From Alisma plantago-aquatica (taxonomy: Eukaryota > Streptophyta > Magnoliopsida > Alismatales > Alismataceae), in contig OY856412.1 of the NCBI GenBank assembly GCA_963693085.1, positions 345,016,957-345,080,956 on the forward strand: DNA of 64,000 nt, read 5' to 3'. The notes beneath the pieces are model-generated. The model searched no databases. It saw nothing but the letters and a program-made list of their open reading frames with translations, and was not told the origin of the DNA. How positions within the stretch are numbered: position 1 is the stretch's first letter; each line of letters begins with the position of its first letter. Position numbers and translations under genes: made by a program. This document shows, in pieces, positions 23,540-34,784 of the stretch.

Positions 23540-25770
23540 TGATGGGTTTTAGGGGAGGCAGAGTAGGCTGCGGAAACAAAAATTTTTTCCCCAAACCCTG
23601 AACAAGGAAACATGTCAACGTCTATACAATAGGAAAGGATGGTTTGTGGAATAATACCTTGTCCCGAGGCTTGCTCGGTGACAATACCTCGTAGCTTGCG
23701 CAGTCTTCACCTCCGATCTTGGACGGTGTCTGTGCATCTCCTGGTTGCTCCGAGACTGACAACTCTTGGTCTCATCGGGACTGTCGGGATTGACAGATGT
23801 CATTCGAGTGGCAGAAATCTCCTGCCTCTGAAGTAGTTCACACAGACCACCTGAAACTCCAATCTACTTGTCCCACAAGGAATTGGAAGGAGTCGCACCC
23901 TCCTGTCAGCGTACTAGTCACTGACACACTCTCCTGCCACGAATCGCTTTCTGCAGTTGTCTTTCCCTTATTGTGCCTATGATATCGGGTAGCACTTGCT
24001 CGGGCTCTCTCGGTTACTAAAACTAGAGAGAATGAAAACTTTACAGAGCAACTGGTTGCACTGAGTTGTACTTTGAAAAGCCCCCAATACCCCTATATAT
24101 ATAGGAGAGTCATGGGACAGGGTTATCTATCGCGGGAAATGCGGGACTAAAGAAGGAGTAGAAGGGTTCGAGATTTTCCACAAAAACAACCAACTGCACA
24201 ACCTTAACCGATTGTTTCATTTCTGAAATGGTCAGTTGGGGATCTGAGTCGGTCGGTTGACACCTCAACCGATCAGTTGGGACACCTCAACCGGTTGGTT
24301 CACTTCTGAACCGGTCGGTTCGCGGTCCTGGTCAGTTCTTGATTGACTTTCCATCTTTTGTTTCTAATTAGTATCAAATAATAATCCTCATTCCAATCAA
24401 ATTGGGCAAGTGAAACGAAAGAAAATTTCTCACCCATCCTACTTTCCCAACTTGCTCGGTTGCACCAGTTGAATTGATTGTTTCAACACTTGAAGCAATC
24501 ATTTCACCCTGTCCTTGAGCCGATCAGCTCACCACCTGAGCCGATCGGTTTATCAAGCTGAGCCGATCGGTTCATCACATGAGCCGACAGGTTGGGAGTG
24601 CAGATTGTGCAGAAATAGTCAATTGCAGTTTCAATCAATCTGATACTCTAATCAATCAGTCCAACACCTTGAAGATTATGATATTGAGTTATCAATTGAT
24701 TGAGTGGTTAATTGAACTACTAAACTCCTTTAGTAATCAATCTAAACATTGTTTGTGGATAAAACTCCTCTTCCAAGTTAAATCCTATGTGTGTGACCCT
24801 GCAGGTCCATTTCACGTTGGCAGTGAAAGTCCATAACACTTATGACTTCACAAGCAAAGAGCGGTGCCTAGTCACCCAAGTGAAATAGAAAGTTGGAGAA
24901 CAACTTTCAATCCTACAATCCGTGAATGGTGTTATAGTGAATGTATAATTACTTTGTCACTGATATCCCAAATGAACTCGAGGCATGGAACAGTCATCCT
25001 GTCAACGTTCATTCACTTTCTTGATCTCAGAGTATATTGGAAGAAATATGTATGACATCAATATCACATACTGATTCACACATGCGTGCATGCCTTTCTC
25101 AATCCTACTCATTAAGTGGCCATGGATATCAAACTCCCTCAGGAGGGACAAATCCCATATCTATCACACACCCCTCAAAAGACCCATGTGTCAAAGCCAC
25201 CCAATCATCACCTTTATAACAACCCATGTTTCAATACTGTGTTTAATGATGTCAAAGTGTGCCCAACAACATGTGTTGAGTGTAGTGATTTCAAGTCAAA
25301 GAATCACATTCACCACCATCACTGTGAGTACTGACTGTGACTACCATGTCATGGTTCCATTTTGTCAAACTCACGGTGGGTCTGTCTGGTACACTTATTC
25401 TCTAACAAGTACCTATGTGTGTGGTTTCATATCTCTATATCATGACTAATGAGATTCTATCATCAACCAACACCACAATCTAGTCTTGTGTGTCATTGCT
25501 GTCTATCTACCTTCCACAATGACATCCGACTAGGGACATAACAAGAATGTACAAACTCTTAGCATCTGTATGATCTCAACGTTCAGGTCCTCAACCTGAA
25601 AGCATATGTCATTGAGTACTTTTATTCTCTAGACATTCAATCTGTTCTATCACTATCTCAAATGATTAAACCAAAAAGAATTGGAAGCTTGCCTTTGATG
25701 TTTATCAAATCAATCTTAATGTATCCCTTCAATCATCCCATGATTGGCTCTAAGGGCATACATACCAACA
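23540..25770 (-). mobile_element. 5' LTR of element C
   Basis: 2,231 bp. In minus sense it begins TGTTGGTATG and ends at TGATGGG on the plus side. The TATA stretch is at 24094-24103 and the palindrome array at 24205-24596, upstream of it in minus sense. Layout is shared with the 3' LTR throughout. Confidence 0.9.
24205..24596 (-). promoter_or_regulatory. TGAACCGATCGGTTCA motif array, C 5' LTR
   Basis: Same array as in the 3' LTR, with sites such as GAACCGGTCGGTTC and GAGCCGATCGGTTC. Its near end is about 100 bp from the TATA stretch. Position suggests promoter-proximal elements. Confidence 0.6.
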
Positions 25771-26132
25771 TTGAATTGTATCACGAAAGTGAGCAATTTT
25801 GAGTACAGGCCACTACCCAGAATGAGAGACGAATTAGGTTAACTGTGTAGGAATTAATACAATGAGAACCTATGGTGAAACCACAATCCTAAAGATAACC
25901 ATTTAATTTGATTGAATCAAACATTTAATCGATTGCTCAATTTTCGTTTATTTTTCTTTTCTTTTTCAATAAACTCTCAAAACATTTTAAATTGGTCTAG
26001 TTGATTGAAAGTAGTTAGTAGTAGTCTACCAATAATTATGCTTCCCTGAGTTTGACTTGGGCCTCGCAAAGACCTATATTACTCTGACGCGTGCACTTGC
26101 ATTTTACGCACGGTAAATTTGTGTCAAGTTTT

Positions 26133-26150
26133 TGTCGTCGTTGTCGGGGA
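26133..26150 (+). other. Primer binding site of element B
   Basis: TGTCGTCGTTGTCGGGGA compares with the tRNA-Asp-type site TGGCGCCGTTGCCGGGGA, with three differences. It starts 6 bp after the LTR end. Confidence 0.8.
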
Positions 26151-26314
26151 AACGACAATTGTTGGCAGTATGAGTGCTATGAGCGGCCACTCTAGGCTAC
26201 CTTTTTCTTTTAGTTACATTTTAAAATTCTTGCAATTAATTGTCTATTTTTCAGAAATCTATATTGGTCTAGCACTATACTTAACTAAATATATCATATT
26301 GTAGGTACCGGTTC

Positions 26315-27309
26315 ATGGTGAGCACGCGTAGCACAGACTACATGCAATCATTACCAGAGGTCCCATTTTTGGGATCCGACGATGAGGAGCACTGCATTCA
26401 AAATCAATCTGAGATAGTGAATTCAAATTCTGAACAAGAAGAGATGGCTGAAGAAAAGATAATATGGGAAAAGATCAAGGGGTCTTCTCCCTTCACATCA
26501 AAAGGGTCGATAAAGAGGCAGGCAATCAACATCCTGACTTATAAAATTGATCCGGACTAATAAATCTAGTCAAAACTCAAGCATTACATGGAAAGAACGA
26601 AGATCCAGTGGCCCACACAAGCACCATCGTGGAAAATTGTGATATGATCAAGATCGATCGTTTTCCGCAGGAGACACTGTATCTGAAATTGTTCCCAAGT
26701 TCTCTTACAGGAAGTGCAAGAGAGTGGTTCTATAATCTGGATGATGAGATTGTTGAGACTTGGGATCAGATGATCGAGGTCTTTTTCAAATGTTTCTTCC
26801 CACATGAGAAGACTAATGATTTAATCAGGAAAATCCATAACTTTACTCAGAATGTAGGTGAAACTTATTCGGAGACCTGGGAAAGATTTCAGATAATGCT
26901 GAGACGATGCCCTCATCATGGGTTAGACAAGGAAAAACAGGTGAAGATTTTATACTTCTCTCTTAGTGAGCATGACAGAAGAAATTTAGATTCAGCAGGA
27001 TCAAGATTCTTTCTGAACAATACTGATACAAGGTGTTGGGAGATTCTTAAGAACGTGGCAAAGAAGCAGTCCTGGGGTACCAGAGATGCACCTGAACAAC
27101 TTAGATCTGTAGGGGATGCTAAAGACATTAAAGAACTGAATGACAAGATGGATCGTATTGCAAAGAAACTTCTGGTAAAAGAAAATGAAGAGTCTGATGA
27201 TGAAGCACAGGTGAAATTCATGCGTCAGCAACAGGGATATAGGAATAATGACTATTCCTGGAGGAAGGATAAGAAATTTTCCTGGAAATATCCCAACAAT
27301 TTCTTGTAG
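26315..27309 (+). pseudogene. Element B gag (broken)
   Basis: The first ATG frame (26315-26560, MVSTRSTDYMQSLPEV) ends at a stop. The retrotransposon gag core then reads in another frame from 26608: GSAREWFYNLDDEIVETWDQ, CFFPHEKTNDLIRKIHNFTQ and CPHHGLDKEKQVKILYFSL. These are typical of Athila/Tat gag (Pfam Retrotrans_gag). No zinc knuckle was seen downstream. A frameshift plus stop would prevent a full product. Confidence 0.85.
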
Positions 27310-28033
27310 GACCCTGAAGCTAAGCCACAACCGAGTTGCTCAATCAAGTATTCAAGTAGAATCAAGAACTAATGAGCACGTTTGGTCAACAAATCAAGCA
27401 ACAAGGAGAGTTTATGAATTAGTTTGGGAAACTTTACGAAGTCATGGGTCTCAGATGAGGACACTTGAGACATCTTTAGTACAAATGGCAGTAGAGATTT
27501 CAAGCTTGAATAAACCAGCGTAACAAGGTTTTCTAGGAAATACAAATGTTCCAGGAGGAAATCAATAAGCCAAAGCAATTCTGTTAAGGAGTGGAAAGAA
27601 GATTTTAAACTCTAAGGCCAATGAACCAAGCACACCCCAGCCAGAGACCACATGTGAGACCACAGAGGAGGTCACAATCACAGAGCCAATAGAGGATGAT
27701 GTAGAGGAAGCCACTGCAGGGCCCATTGCTGAGGAAGGGACTGAAAAGAGGACGCCATATGTGCCACCACACCAGAGGGCACAGACTGTTCCAGTTCCCT
27801 ATCCAAACAGTATGAAGGCAAAGAAAGTGGATGCCCAGTTCAAAAAGTTCCTAGATAGTTTTAGAAAACTTTATGTCAACATCCCACTGATAGAAGTGAT
27901 TGAGCAAATACCCTCTTATGGTATGTTTATGAAGGATATAATTACCAAGAAGAGGAAGATTCCTGATACTGAGGTGGTGGTTCTTAAAGAGCAGGTTAGC
28001 GCCTTCATTTTGGGAACATTACCATCGAAATGA
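27310..28033 (+). pseudogene. Element B gag-protease linker
   Basis: Low-complexity Glu/Pro/Thr-rich sequence, followed by a conserved stretch (27761-28033) with PVPYPNSMKAKKVDAQFKKF and VNIPLIEVIEQIPSYGMFMK, which precedes the protease in elements of this group. The corresponding segment of A is at 39952-40248. Stops occur between the pieces. Confidence 0.75.
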
Positions 28034-28477
28034 AAAGATCCGGGCTGCTTTAATATTTCATGTTACATTGGTAAGGTGAAATTTAGTGAAGCGTTATGCA
28101 ATTCCTGAGCAAGTATAAACTTGATGCCCCTCTCGACATTCAAAAAGTTGGGTCTTAAGGAATCTAGATAAAGCAACATGACAATTCAACTCGTAGATAA
28201 TTATGTGGTACGACCATATGGTATTTGTGAGGATGTCGTGGTAAAGGTTGATAGGTTTGTATTTCTAGCTGATTTTGTGGTAACGGAAATGCAAGATGAC
28301 CAAGGGAATGAGCTACTCCTAGGAAGACCCTTCCAGGCTACTACTGATATGATATTGGAGATGAGTAGAGGTCGATTGACATCGGGAATAGAGGATGAAA
28401 GATTTGAAATGGTTATGCCACAAAATACAAAACAATCACAAGAAAAAGGAGCAATGTCTCATGGTGAAGAATTTTAA
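28034..28477 (+). pseudogene. Element B aspartic protease (inactive)
   Basis: Retropepsin region. The active-site loop, usually DLGAS, reads NS-stop-AS before INLMPL (about 28095-28130), so both catalytic Asp and Gly are lost. The second half is open: MTIQLVDNYVVRPYGICEDV and LLLGRPFQATT. Confidence 0.85.
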
Positions 28478-28586
28478 CCAAAACATTTCTCTTTGTTTAG
28501 GGAAGCCATTTCTAGATATGGCTCATGTAATGACCAAGGTAGATAAGGGGACACTGGAAGTGGATATCATGGAATAGATAAAAGTT

Positions 28587-29057
28587 GTGTCTCTTTGTAA
28601 TGTTGTGGGTTATCATAATGATGAAGAGGAGGAAAACACTATATCTACTGAGGATGATGCAATAGCAAGTTCTGTGCTTGACTCATATCCAGAATTGCCC
28701 CTTGAAGCTTTCCTATTTAACATCATGCATTATTGGGTGAGAAGCACGTCGTTACAAGAATGTATAAAGATGCTTCAAGTGCTCTCGTGCTATTATGCCA
28801 AGCGTTATGAGGATCTTGGGCAGCTTCTACCACTGCTTCAATCATCATTGATCTATCCACCAGAATTAGAACAGAAGCCACTGCCCCCTTCCTTTAAGTA
28901 TGCATTTTTAACTGATGGTGAAAAACTACCGGTGATTATTTCGGCATATCTGAGTGCTGGTGAAGAAGAGAAGTTGATGATCGTGCTGAGGAACCACTGT
29001 GGCGCATTCGGGTGGTCATTTGTTGATATGAAGGGGATTTCCCCTACACTTTTCTAG
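28587..29057 (+). pseudogene. Element B protease-RT linker
   Basis: An open 156-aa stretch containing PPELEQKPLPPSFKYAFLTD and a GWS motif before KGISP, the conserved lead-in to RT in Athila/Tat pol. It ends at a stop where the RT reading would continue with the H-R-I type motif. Confidence 0.8.
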
Positions 29058-30124
29058 CACAAGATCTGACTCGAGGAAGGAGCCAAGTCTGTGATTCAGC
29101 CACAACATCGACTCAACCCGAGCATGATGGAGGTCATCAAGAAGGAGGTGATCAAGCTCCTTTCTACGGTCATCATCTACGCTATTTCAGACTCGACATG
29201 GGTAAGTTTCACAGAGGTAGTCCTTAAAAAGGGGGAATAACCATGACTCAGGATCTTATGAATGAACATGTTACTACCCGAATGGTAACCGGGTGGCGTG
29301 TTTCCATTGACTATCACCGCTTGAATTCCGCAACTCTAAAGGATCATTTTCCACTCCCATTTATTGATCAGATTTTAGAGCGGCTGGCTGGCCGCTCCCA
29401 TTTTTACTTTTTGGATGGTTATTCCGACTATAGTCAGATTTCTATAGACCCTAAGGATCAAGAGAAGTCCACCTTCACTTGTCCTTATGGAACTTCTGCA
29501 TATCGTCGAATGCCATTTGGGTTACGTAATGCATCAACTACTTTTCAACGTTGTATGCTAGCTATATTTTCTGATATGGTAGAACGCTGCTTAGAGTTTT
29601 TCATGGATGACTTTTCCGTTCACGGTACATCCTTTGATGAGTGTTTGTAAAATTTAGATACAGTGCTTCAAAGATGTGAAGATACACATCTAGTTTTAAA
29701 TTGGGAAAAGTGTCATATGATGGTTAGTGAAGGAATAGTGCTTGGACACAAGGTGTCTAGCAAGGGATGGGAGGAAGATCCAATGAAAATAGAGGTTATT
29801 GCCAAATTACCTCCACCGAACTCAGTGAAGGGAGTGAGGAGTTTCCTTGGGCATGCAGTTTTCAGTCACCGTTTTATCAAAGATTTTTCTAAAATTGCTA
29901 AACCATTTTCTTAATTGTTTGAGAAGGACAAAATGTTTAATTTTAATGATAAATGCATACATTCCTTCAATGTTTTAAAAGAAAAATTAATTTCGGCATC
30001 AGTTGTTCAAATGCCAGATTGGACCAAACCGTTCGAGCTCATGTGCGATGCATCGAACTTTGCTGTTGGAGCTGTTCTTGGGCAGCGTTTTGAGAACAAA
30101 CATGCAGTAATTTTCTATGCATAA
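29058..30124 (+). pseudogene. Element B reverse transcriptase (broken)
   Basis: RT blocks in order: WRVSIDYHRLNSATLKDHFP; FYFLDGYSDYSQISIDPKDQ; FRRMPFGLRNA-like RRMPFGLRNASTTFQRCM; catalytic box FFMDDFSV at about 29597-29620, with both Asp kept; GIVLGHKVS; and the connection to RNase H with CDASNFAVGAVLGQ at about 30044. Stops at about 29648, 29912 and 30122 and a frame change break it. Confidence 0.9.
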
Positions 30125-30859
30125 AGACTCTAAATGATGCACAACTTAACTATGCTACCACTGAAAAAGAACTGCTTGTCGTGGTTTTCACATTTGAAAA
30201 ATTTAGGCAATATTTAGTGGGATCAAAAGTTGTGATTTGAGAAGTGCAAGTTTGAGAAGTGCAAGTTTTGGCATTATATTTTGGGTGGTGCTCAATTAAA
30301 ACTCAACATCAGGTCTTCGTATTCACTTCATGCATGCCTTGTGGTTGTTGGTTCCAGATCCAAACATAATGGAGCCTTGGAGCTATGGGCTATTACTGGT
30401 GCAGTATATCTGATTTGGAGGGAAAGAAATAAAAGACTTCAGAATGGAGACTTGTCATACTTCATTATGATTTTCTCGTAGCTTGCTAGGGAGATTAAAT
30501 ACCATTATCAAATTCATAGTTCAAAGCTTGATATTACACCTGTATTAGCTAGGAATTGGGAACTGATTTAATCCCTTTCCTTTTTGTTCTTTCTTAATCA
30601 CATGTTTGGATGTGATTTGTAACTTTGTTCCCGTTTAGGGGTTTTGGAATATATTTACCCAAATTTTCCAAAAAAAAAAGTTGTTGTTTGGACGGACCAC
30701 GCTGCTATTAAATATTTGATGGAAAAGAAAGATGCCAAGCCTAGATTAATTAGGTGGATCTTGCTCTTACAAGAGTTTGACATTGAAATTAAAGACAAGG
30801 CGGGTATTGAGAATGTGGTTGCAGACCATTTTTCTCAGTTAGAGCGGGTAGATGAGTGA
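30125..30859 (+). pseudogene. Element B RNase H, split by a LINE fragment
   Basis: The upstream half reads ATTEKELLVVVFTFEKFRQY. The downstream half (30684-30859) reads [20 protein letters not shown], ending [11 protein letters not shown]. Removing 30234-30675 and one copy of AAAAGTTGT restores a continuous reading. Confidence 0.9.
30234..30675 (+). mobile_element. 5'-truncated LINE fragment
   Basis: A 442-bp insertion ending in an A-run (30671-30679) and flanked by the 9-bp TSD AAAAGTTGT (30225-30233 and 30676-30684). It encodes WAITGAVYLIWRERNKRLQN, like the C-terminal part of plant LINE reverse transcriptases. A 15-bp motif (TTTGAGAAGTGCAAG) is repeated in tandem at the 5' junction. Confidence 0.8.
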
Positions 30860-31045
30860 GATATCAATATACCCATTACTGAGACATTTCCCGATGAGAA
30901 AAGCCTTTCCATAAAGTCCAAAGATCCGTGATTTTTTCACATTGTAAATTATCTTGCATGCAAGGAAATGCGGGACGATTGGAATTTCCAAGAAAAGAAG
31001 AGAGTTTTCCATTCTTTAAGATATTACTTTTAGGATGACCCCATT

Positions 31046-32158
31046 TTGTTGAGGCAATGCAGGGATGGCATCTTACGCAGGTGTGTGCCAGAGGATGAAT
31101 ATGAGAGTGTACTTACACACTACCATATATTACCCACCGGCGGTCATCATGCGAGCACAAGGACAGTGGCCAAAGTGTTAGAAAGTGGTCTTTATTGGCC
31201 TACACTCTTTCGGGATGCCTATGACTATGTGAAAAGATGTGACGTGTGTCAAAGGGCAGGTAAGATCTCAAAGCGGCAAGAGATGTCCCTCAATGTATTT
31301 CAAGAAGTTGAGATATTTGACTTATGGGGCATCGATTTCATGGGACCATTTGTGTCCTCAAATTCTAATTTATATATTTTGTTGTCCGTTGATTATGTGT
31401 CGAAGTGGGTAGAGGCAATACCCACAAGAACTAATGACATTGCGGTAGTGTGCAGGTTCGTGAAAGAACATATCTTTTGCAGGTTTGGTGTGCCCCATAT
31501 GATTATAAGAGATGGAGGCACCAACTTCATGAACAAGAAATTTGCTACACTAATGAGTAAATACGGGGACAAGCACAATGTCGATACCCCGTATCACCCG
31601 TAGACTCAAGGTCAAGTTGATGTTTCCAATCGCGAGATCAAAAATATATTGGAACACATAGTGGCATATTCCAGGAAAAATTGGAGTGCACTCCTACCGG
31701 ATGCTTAATGGGCATATAGGACCGTGTTTAAAACACCAATAGGCACTACGCCTTTTATGTTGGCTTATGGGCGGGCTTGCCATTTTCCGGTTGAGTTAGA
31801 TCACAAGGCACACTGGGCGCTACGGAAGCTCAATGTGAGTTATGATGATGCAGAGAAAAAGAGACTATTGGAGCTAAATGAGTTAGATGAGCTTAGGATG
31901 AATGACTATGAGAATCAAAGAATCTATAAAGAGAGGATAAAGAAAATCCATGACCGCCACATACAAACACGCATTTTCAAAAAGGGTGATCGCGTTTTGC
32001 TGTTCAACTCGAGACGGAAGCTTCATCCTGGGAAATTGAAATCTAGGTGGAGTGGACCTTTTGTGGTGGAGGAGGTGCGCCCACATGGTGCTATTATGGT
32101 GAGAGAGGGAGAGCTCACGTTCCTAGTTAATGGTCAAAAGTTGAAGCTTTACTTTTGA
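31046..32158 (+). pseudogene. Element B integrase (two in-frame stops)
   Basis: One frame throughout, broken only by stops near 31601 and 31706. The zinc-binding part has HHASTRTVAK and CDVCQ. The core has GIDFMGPF (Asp), IRDGGTNF (Asp kept, Ser changed to Arg) and VSNREIK (Glu kept). The C-terminal part has GDRVLLFNSRRKLHPGKLKS and ends LVNGQKLKLYF. It is the best preserved pol part of B and its family assignment is secure. Confidence 0.92.
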
Positions 32159-32259
32159 GAGAGCTACACGAGAAAAGTGCATGAGGTTAAACTCATGGCA
32201 CTTAAGGATAAATGAAGAGCTTTATTGCATCAAGCCTAAGACAATAAACAAGGGTGCTT

Positions 32260-32277
32260 GTTGGGAGGCAACCCAAC
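32260..32277 (+). other. Conserved post-integrase hairpin, element B copy
   Basis: GTTGGG-AGGCAA-CCCAAC: a 6-bp stem with a 6-nt loop, starting about 102 nt after the integrase stop. It pairs with the element A version at 13735-13750, where one stem pair differs by a compensated change. Confidence 0.7.
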
Positions 32278-32404
32278 CATCAGTATTTTTAATTTGTAGT
32301 TCTTTCATTTTCTTTCGCATTTGCAAGTTAGTTTTGTTTAATTTTGTTTTTAGTGTAAAAATGATACCCTAATCATTTTTCTCAGTGTGCAGTATTGAAT
32401 CAAA

Positions 32405-32943
32405 GTTGATACCATCAACCACAATGTCGATGGTAGCGACACAGGTGTAGGGAAGCAACTACAGAAATCTTTCTGATTCGATACCATTGACGGCCTCATC
32501 GATGGTATCGACATGTTATCAGCGAACAAAAAAAATGCAGTCGATAGTATCGACAATGAAATCGATGCTCACGAGATCCCTGAAGATGTATAGACGAATT
32601 CTTCTCAGTGAAGTCGATACCATCGACATCCCAGTCGATGGTATTGACCCAAGGTCAGTAACGAAGCGGCGCCCGGGCCTCGCGAGGGTAATTGAACCAT
32701 GAAGAGTCGATACCATCGACACCTCGTCAATGGTATCGACGTGACACGTCACCGATTCGTGAGTGGAGATCAACGGAGCATGCCAAAATCTAGAAGTCGA
32801 TCCGTGGGATGTCTCGATACCATTGACACGGCACGTCATTGATCCGGCCCCCCACATCAAGAAATCGACAACCGTCGATGGTCGTGAAGAGTTGATTGTT
32901 CTCCAGGTGTCGATACCATCGGCACCCCGTCGATGGTATCGAC
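32405..32943 (+). promoter_or_regulatory. Internal GTCGATACCATCGAC array of element B
   Basis: Seven pairs of GTCGATACCATCGAC and its reverse complement over 540 bp, each pair an inverted repeat with a spacer of about 5-9 nt. It is the same motif family as in the LTRs of B, but here with more copies. It lies between pol and the extra ORF, and its last site ends 27 bp before a TATA box. Confidence 0.65.
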
Positions 32944-32968
32944 GGAGCAACAGTGGCGACGGGTTCAG

Positions 32969-32978
32969 CTATAAAAGG
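32969..32978 (+). promoter_or_regulatory. Putative internal TATA box of element B
   Basis: CTATAAAAGG is a strong plant TATA match followed by a CT-rich stretch suited to a transcription start near 33000. The next downstream ATG that opens the extra ORF is at about 33183, giving a leader of roughly 180 nt. Confidence 0.5.
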
Positions 32979-33182
32979 AGGGGTTGTTTCTCATTTCTAT
33001 TCATACCTTCAGAGTGAATCCTATCAGCTCTTGCACTAAGCATCCTGATCAACCGGAGATCTTCACCGAGCATAGAACAATTGAGCGATCTTCACCGAGA
33101 TCTTCATCAACGTTGCAAATCATCTTCTCCGAGCAACTCCAATCTTCATCGATCTCCATTCTTCTGTCCTCTTTCTTTCATC

Positions 33183-34784
33183 ATGAGGAGGAACACGACT
33201 GCATCATCTTCAAGCATTGTGTCGATGGTAATCGAGACATTTATTCCATCCCTGCCAGGCTATCCCTCGTCCCTGACTTGCACATCCTTCTGTAGATGTG
33301 AAGAAAGTTTACGAGGAGCAACTAAAAAGAACTATTGAGCCGACTCAATTTTGCGACAGACAAATGATCCGAGATCTCAAATTTGAGGATAACCTGATGT
33401 TTGTCCTCCATGGCCAAGAGGGGAACACGAGTAGGCTCAACAACGTGGTCACCCATCATGTGTAGGGCAACCCCTTTTTTGGCGAGTGGCCGACGTATAA
33501 AGAATTGGTGGTGGAGTTCATGGCATCACTTGATATTTGTGTTGTCCCAAATGACCTCAACACCTCTGATAGGGAATGGATCAAAGGTCGAGTTTCTTTC
33601 CGGCTCTTCAATAGGAATTATAATCTTACTCTACAGCAGTTTCACTCTATCTACAACTTGTGGCACACCCCTGAGCAGCACCGCCATCCAGACAACTGAG
33701 CTGATTACGAAACCATGTTCACAAAGCTGGTGATAGCCCCACAAGGAAAAACGATCAGCTATCACAATGTCGCAGTGGCTGATTTTGAACATCCATTTGT
33801 ACGGGTCTTACACCGCTTTTTGTGTATTACCTTCTTCTCTTGAGGGGAGTTATCACTGAGTAAATTCCAAGATACTGACATCTTCTTTCTGTATAATCTG
33901 TTGACACGAGGCAAGCTTAACTGGGGCGCGTTCATCCTAACACGTGTAATGGTGGTGAAGAAAAGTATTCGGTGGTCCCCAATTAATTTTGGGGGACTCA
34001 TCACTCCTTTAGCCCTTTACCTTGGGCTAGACCTTTCTTCAATGCCTCCCCTACTAAGTAGAAGATCTATCAACCTTCATCATTTGCATTGGTCTAACTT
34101 GTTGACATTTCGAGATGGCGTGATATATGCACATTGGCACATAAACAAAGAGTATCAAGAGTGTTCCCTTCCAGTTCCCGTCTACAACATCTAGGGGGCT
34201 CAGCATTTCAGATGGCCCATAATTGCCATCGATGACTCCGAAAGTGGAGAAGACGAGGACGACAATGACTATGACAATGTTGACGGTGACGAGCAGGAGG
34301 AGGAAGAGGAGACTGGTACCCTCTTCATTCACGAGTGGCACCTAGGAAGCAGACACACTTCTACCCAGGTACATCATCATCCTCACAGCCTCAGATGCCA
34401 CCACCCTCTCAACAAGGAGAGGATGTTAATTTTATGTAGGGCATGTAAACCATGATACAGAGCATTCAGGAGATGCAACAACAACACACTATGTCATATG
34501 CTAATATCCAGGATACTACAAATCGACTGTATGTTAATCAACAAGCTATCTTCGAGAATGAGTGTCAGCTGTTCGCCAATCAACAGCAGGTCTACAACCG
34601 GTTGGGGAGGATCGAAAAATAGCAACAACCATTCTATGATCACTACTGGCGCCAAAACTATTTCGGGGGATATCCTCAACCTCCACCGATGCCCCCATAT
34701 GATCCAAACTTCCAAGGGCAATATCCATCATGGGATCCCAGCACCCCACAGTACCCACCACAATACCTGCCACTTGAGCAATAA
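33183..34784 (+). pseudogene. Element B extra Athila-type ORF (broken)
   Basis: A long degenerate ORF downstream of integrase. It starts MRRNTTASSSS, then reads across frames: QMIRDLKFEDNLMFVLHGQ, FFGEWPTYKELVVEFMASLD, RGKLNWGAFILTRVMVVKKS, INFGGLITPLALYLGLDL, an acidic Glu/Asp run near 34230-34310, and a Pro/Gln/Tyr-rich tail ending near 34784. The style recalls the Athila ORF-1 / plant transposon protein families (PF03078, PF20167), from memory and not searched. The position matches the extra 3' ORF (sometimes called env-like) of Athila elements. Its role is unknown. Confidence 0.65.

Larger units (their letters stand above)
16726..25770 (-). mobile_element. Element C: Ty1/copia retrotransposon nested in B LTR
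   Basis: 9,045 bp. LTRs are 2,238 and 2,231 bp. The TSD is GTGAA (16721-16725) versus TTGAA (25771-25775). The intact site is visible in the other LTR of B near 37595. The PBS is initiator tRNA-Met (23527-23538), and a copia polypurine tract (CAAGTGGGA, minus sense) lies beside the 3' LTR. The internal region is 4.56 kb with a long leader, gag remnants and a heavily decayed, shortened pol. C is the deepest level of the nest (Cassandra > A > B > C). Confidence 0.9.
15490..26126 (+). mobile_element. 5' LTR of element B, split by element C
   Basis: Parts 15490-16725 and 25776-26126 together match the intact 3' LTR (36361-37949) end to end. The split is at GTGAA, where copia element C inserted. 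A degenerate TATA-like GTGATAAAAAG sits at 16091-16104, after the motif array. Confidence 0.9.

Noticed and set aside
32405..32943. CRISPR-like array
   Set aside because: The repeats are inverted pairs of variable spacing inside a plant retroelement, with no cas genes.
33762..34341. Minus-strand ORFs over the extra ORF of element B
   Set aside because: They are antisense shadows of the plus-strand Athila-type ORF.
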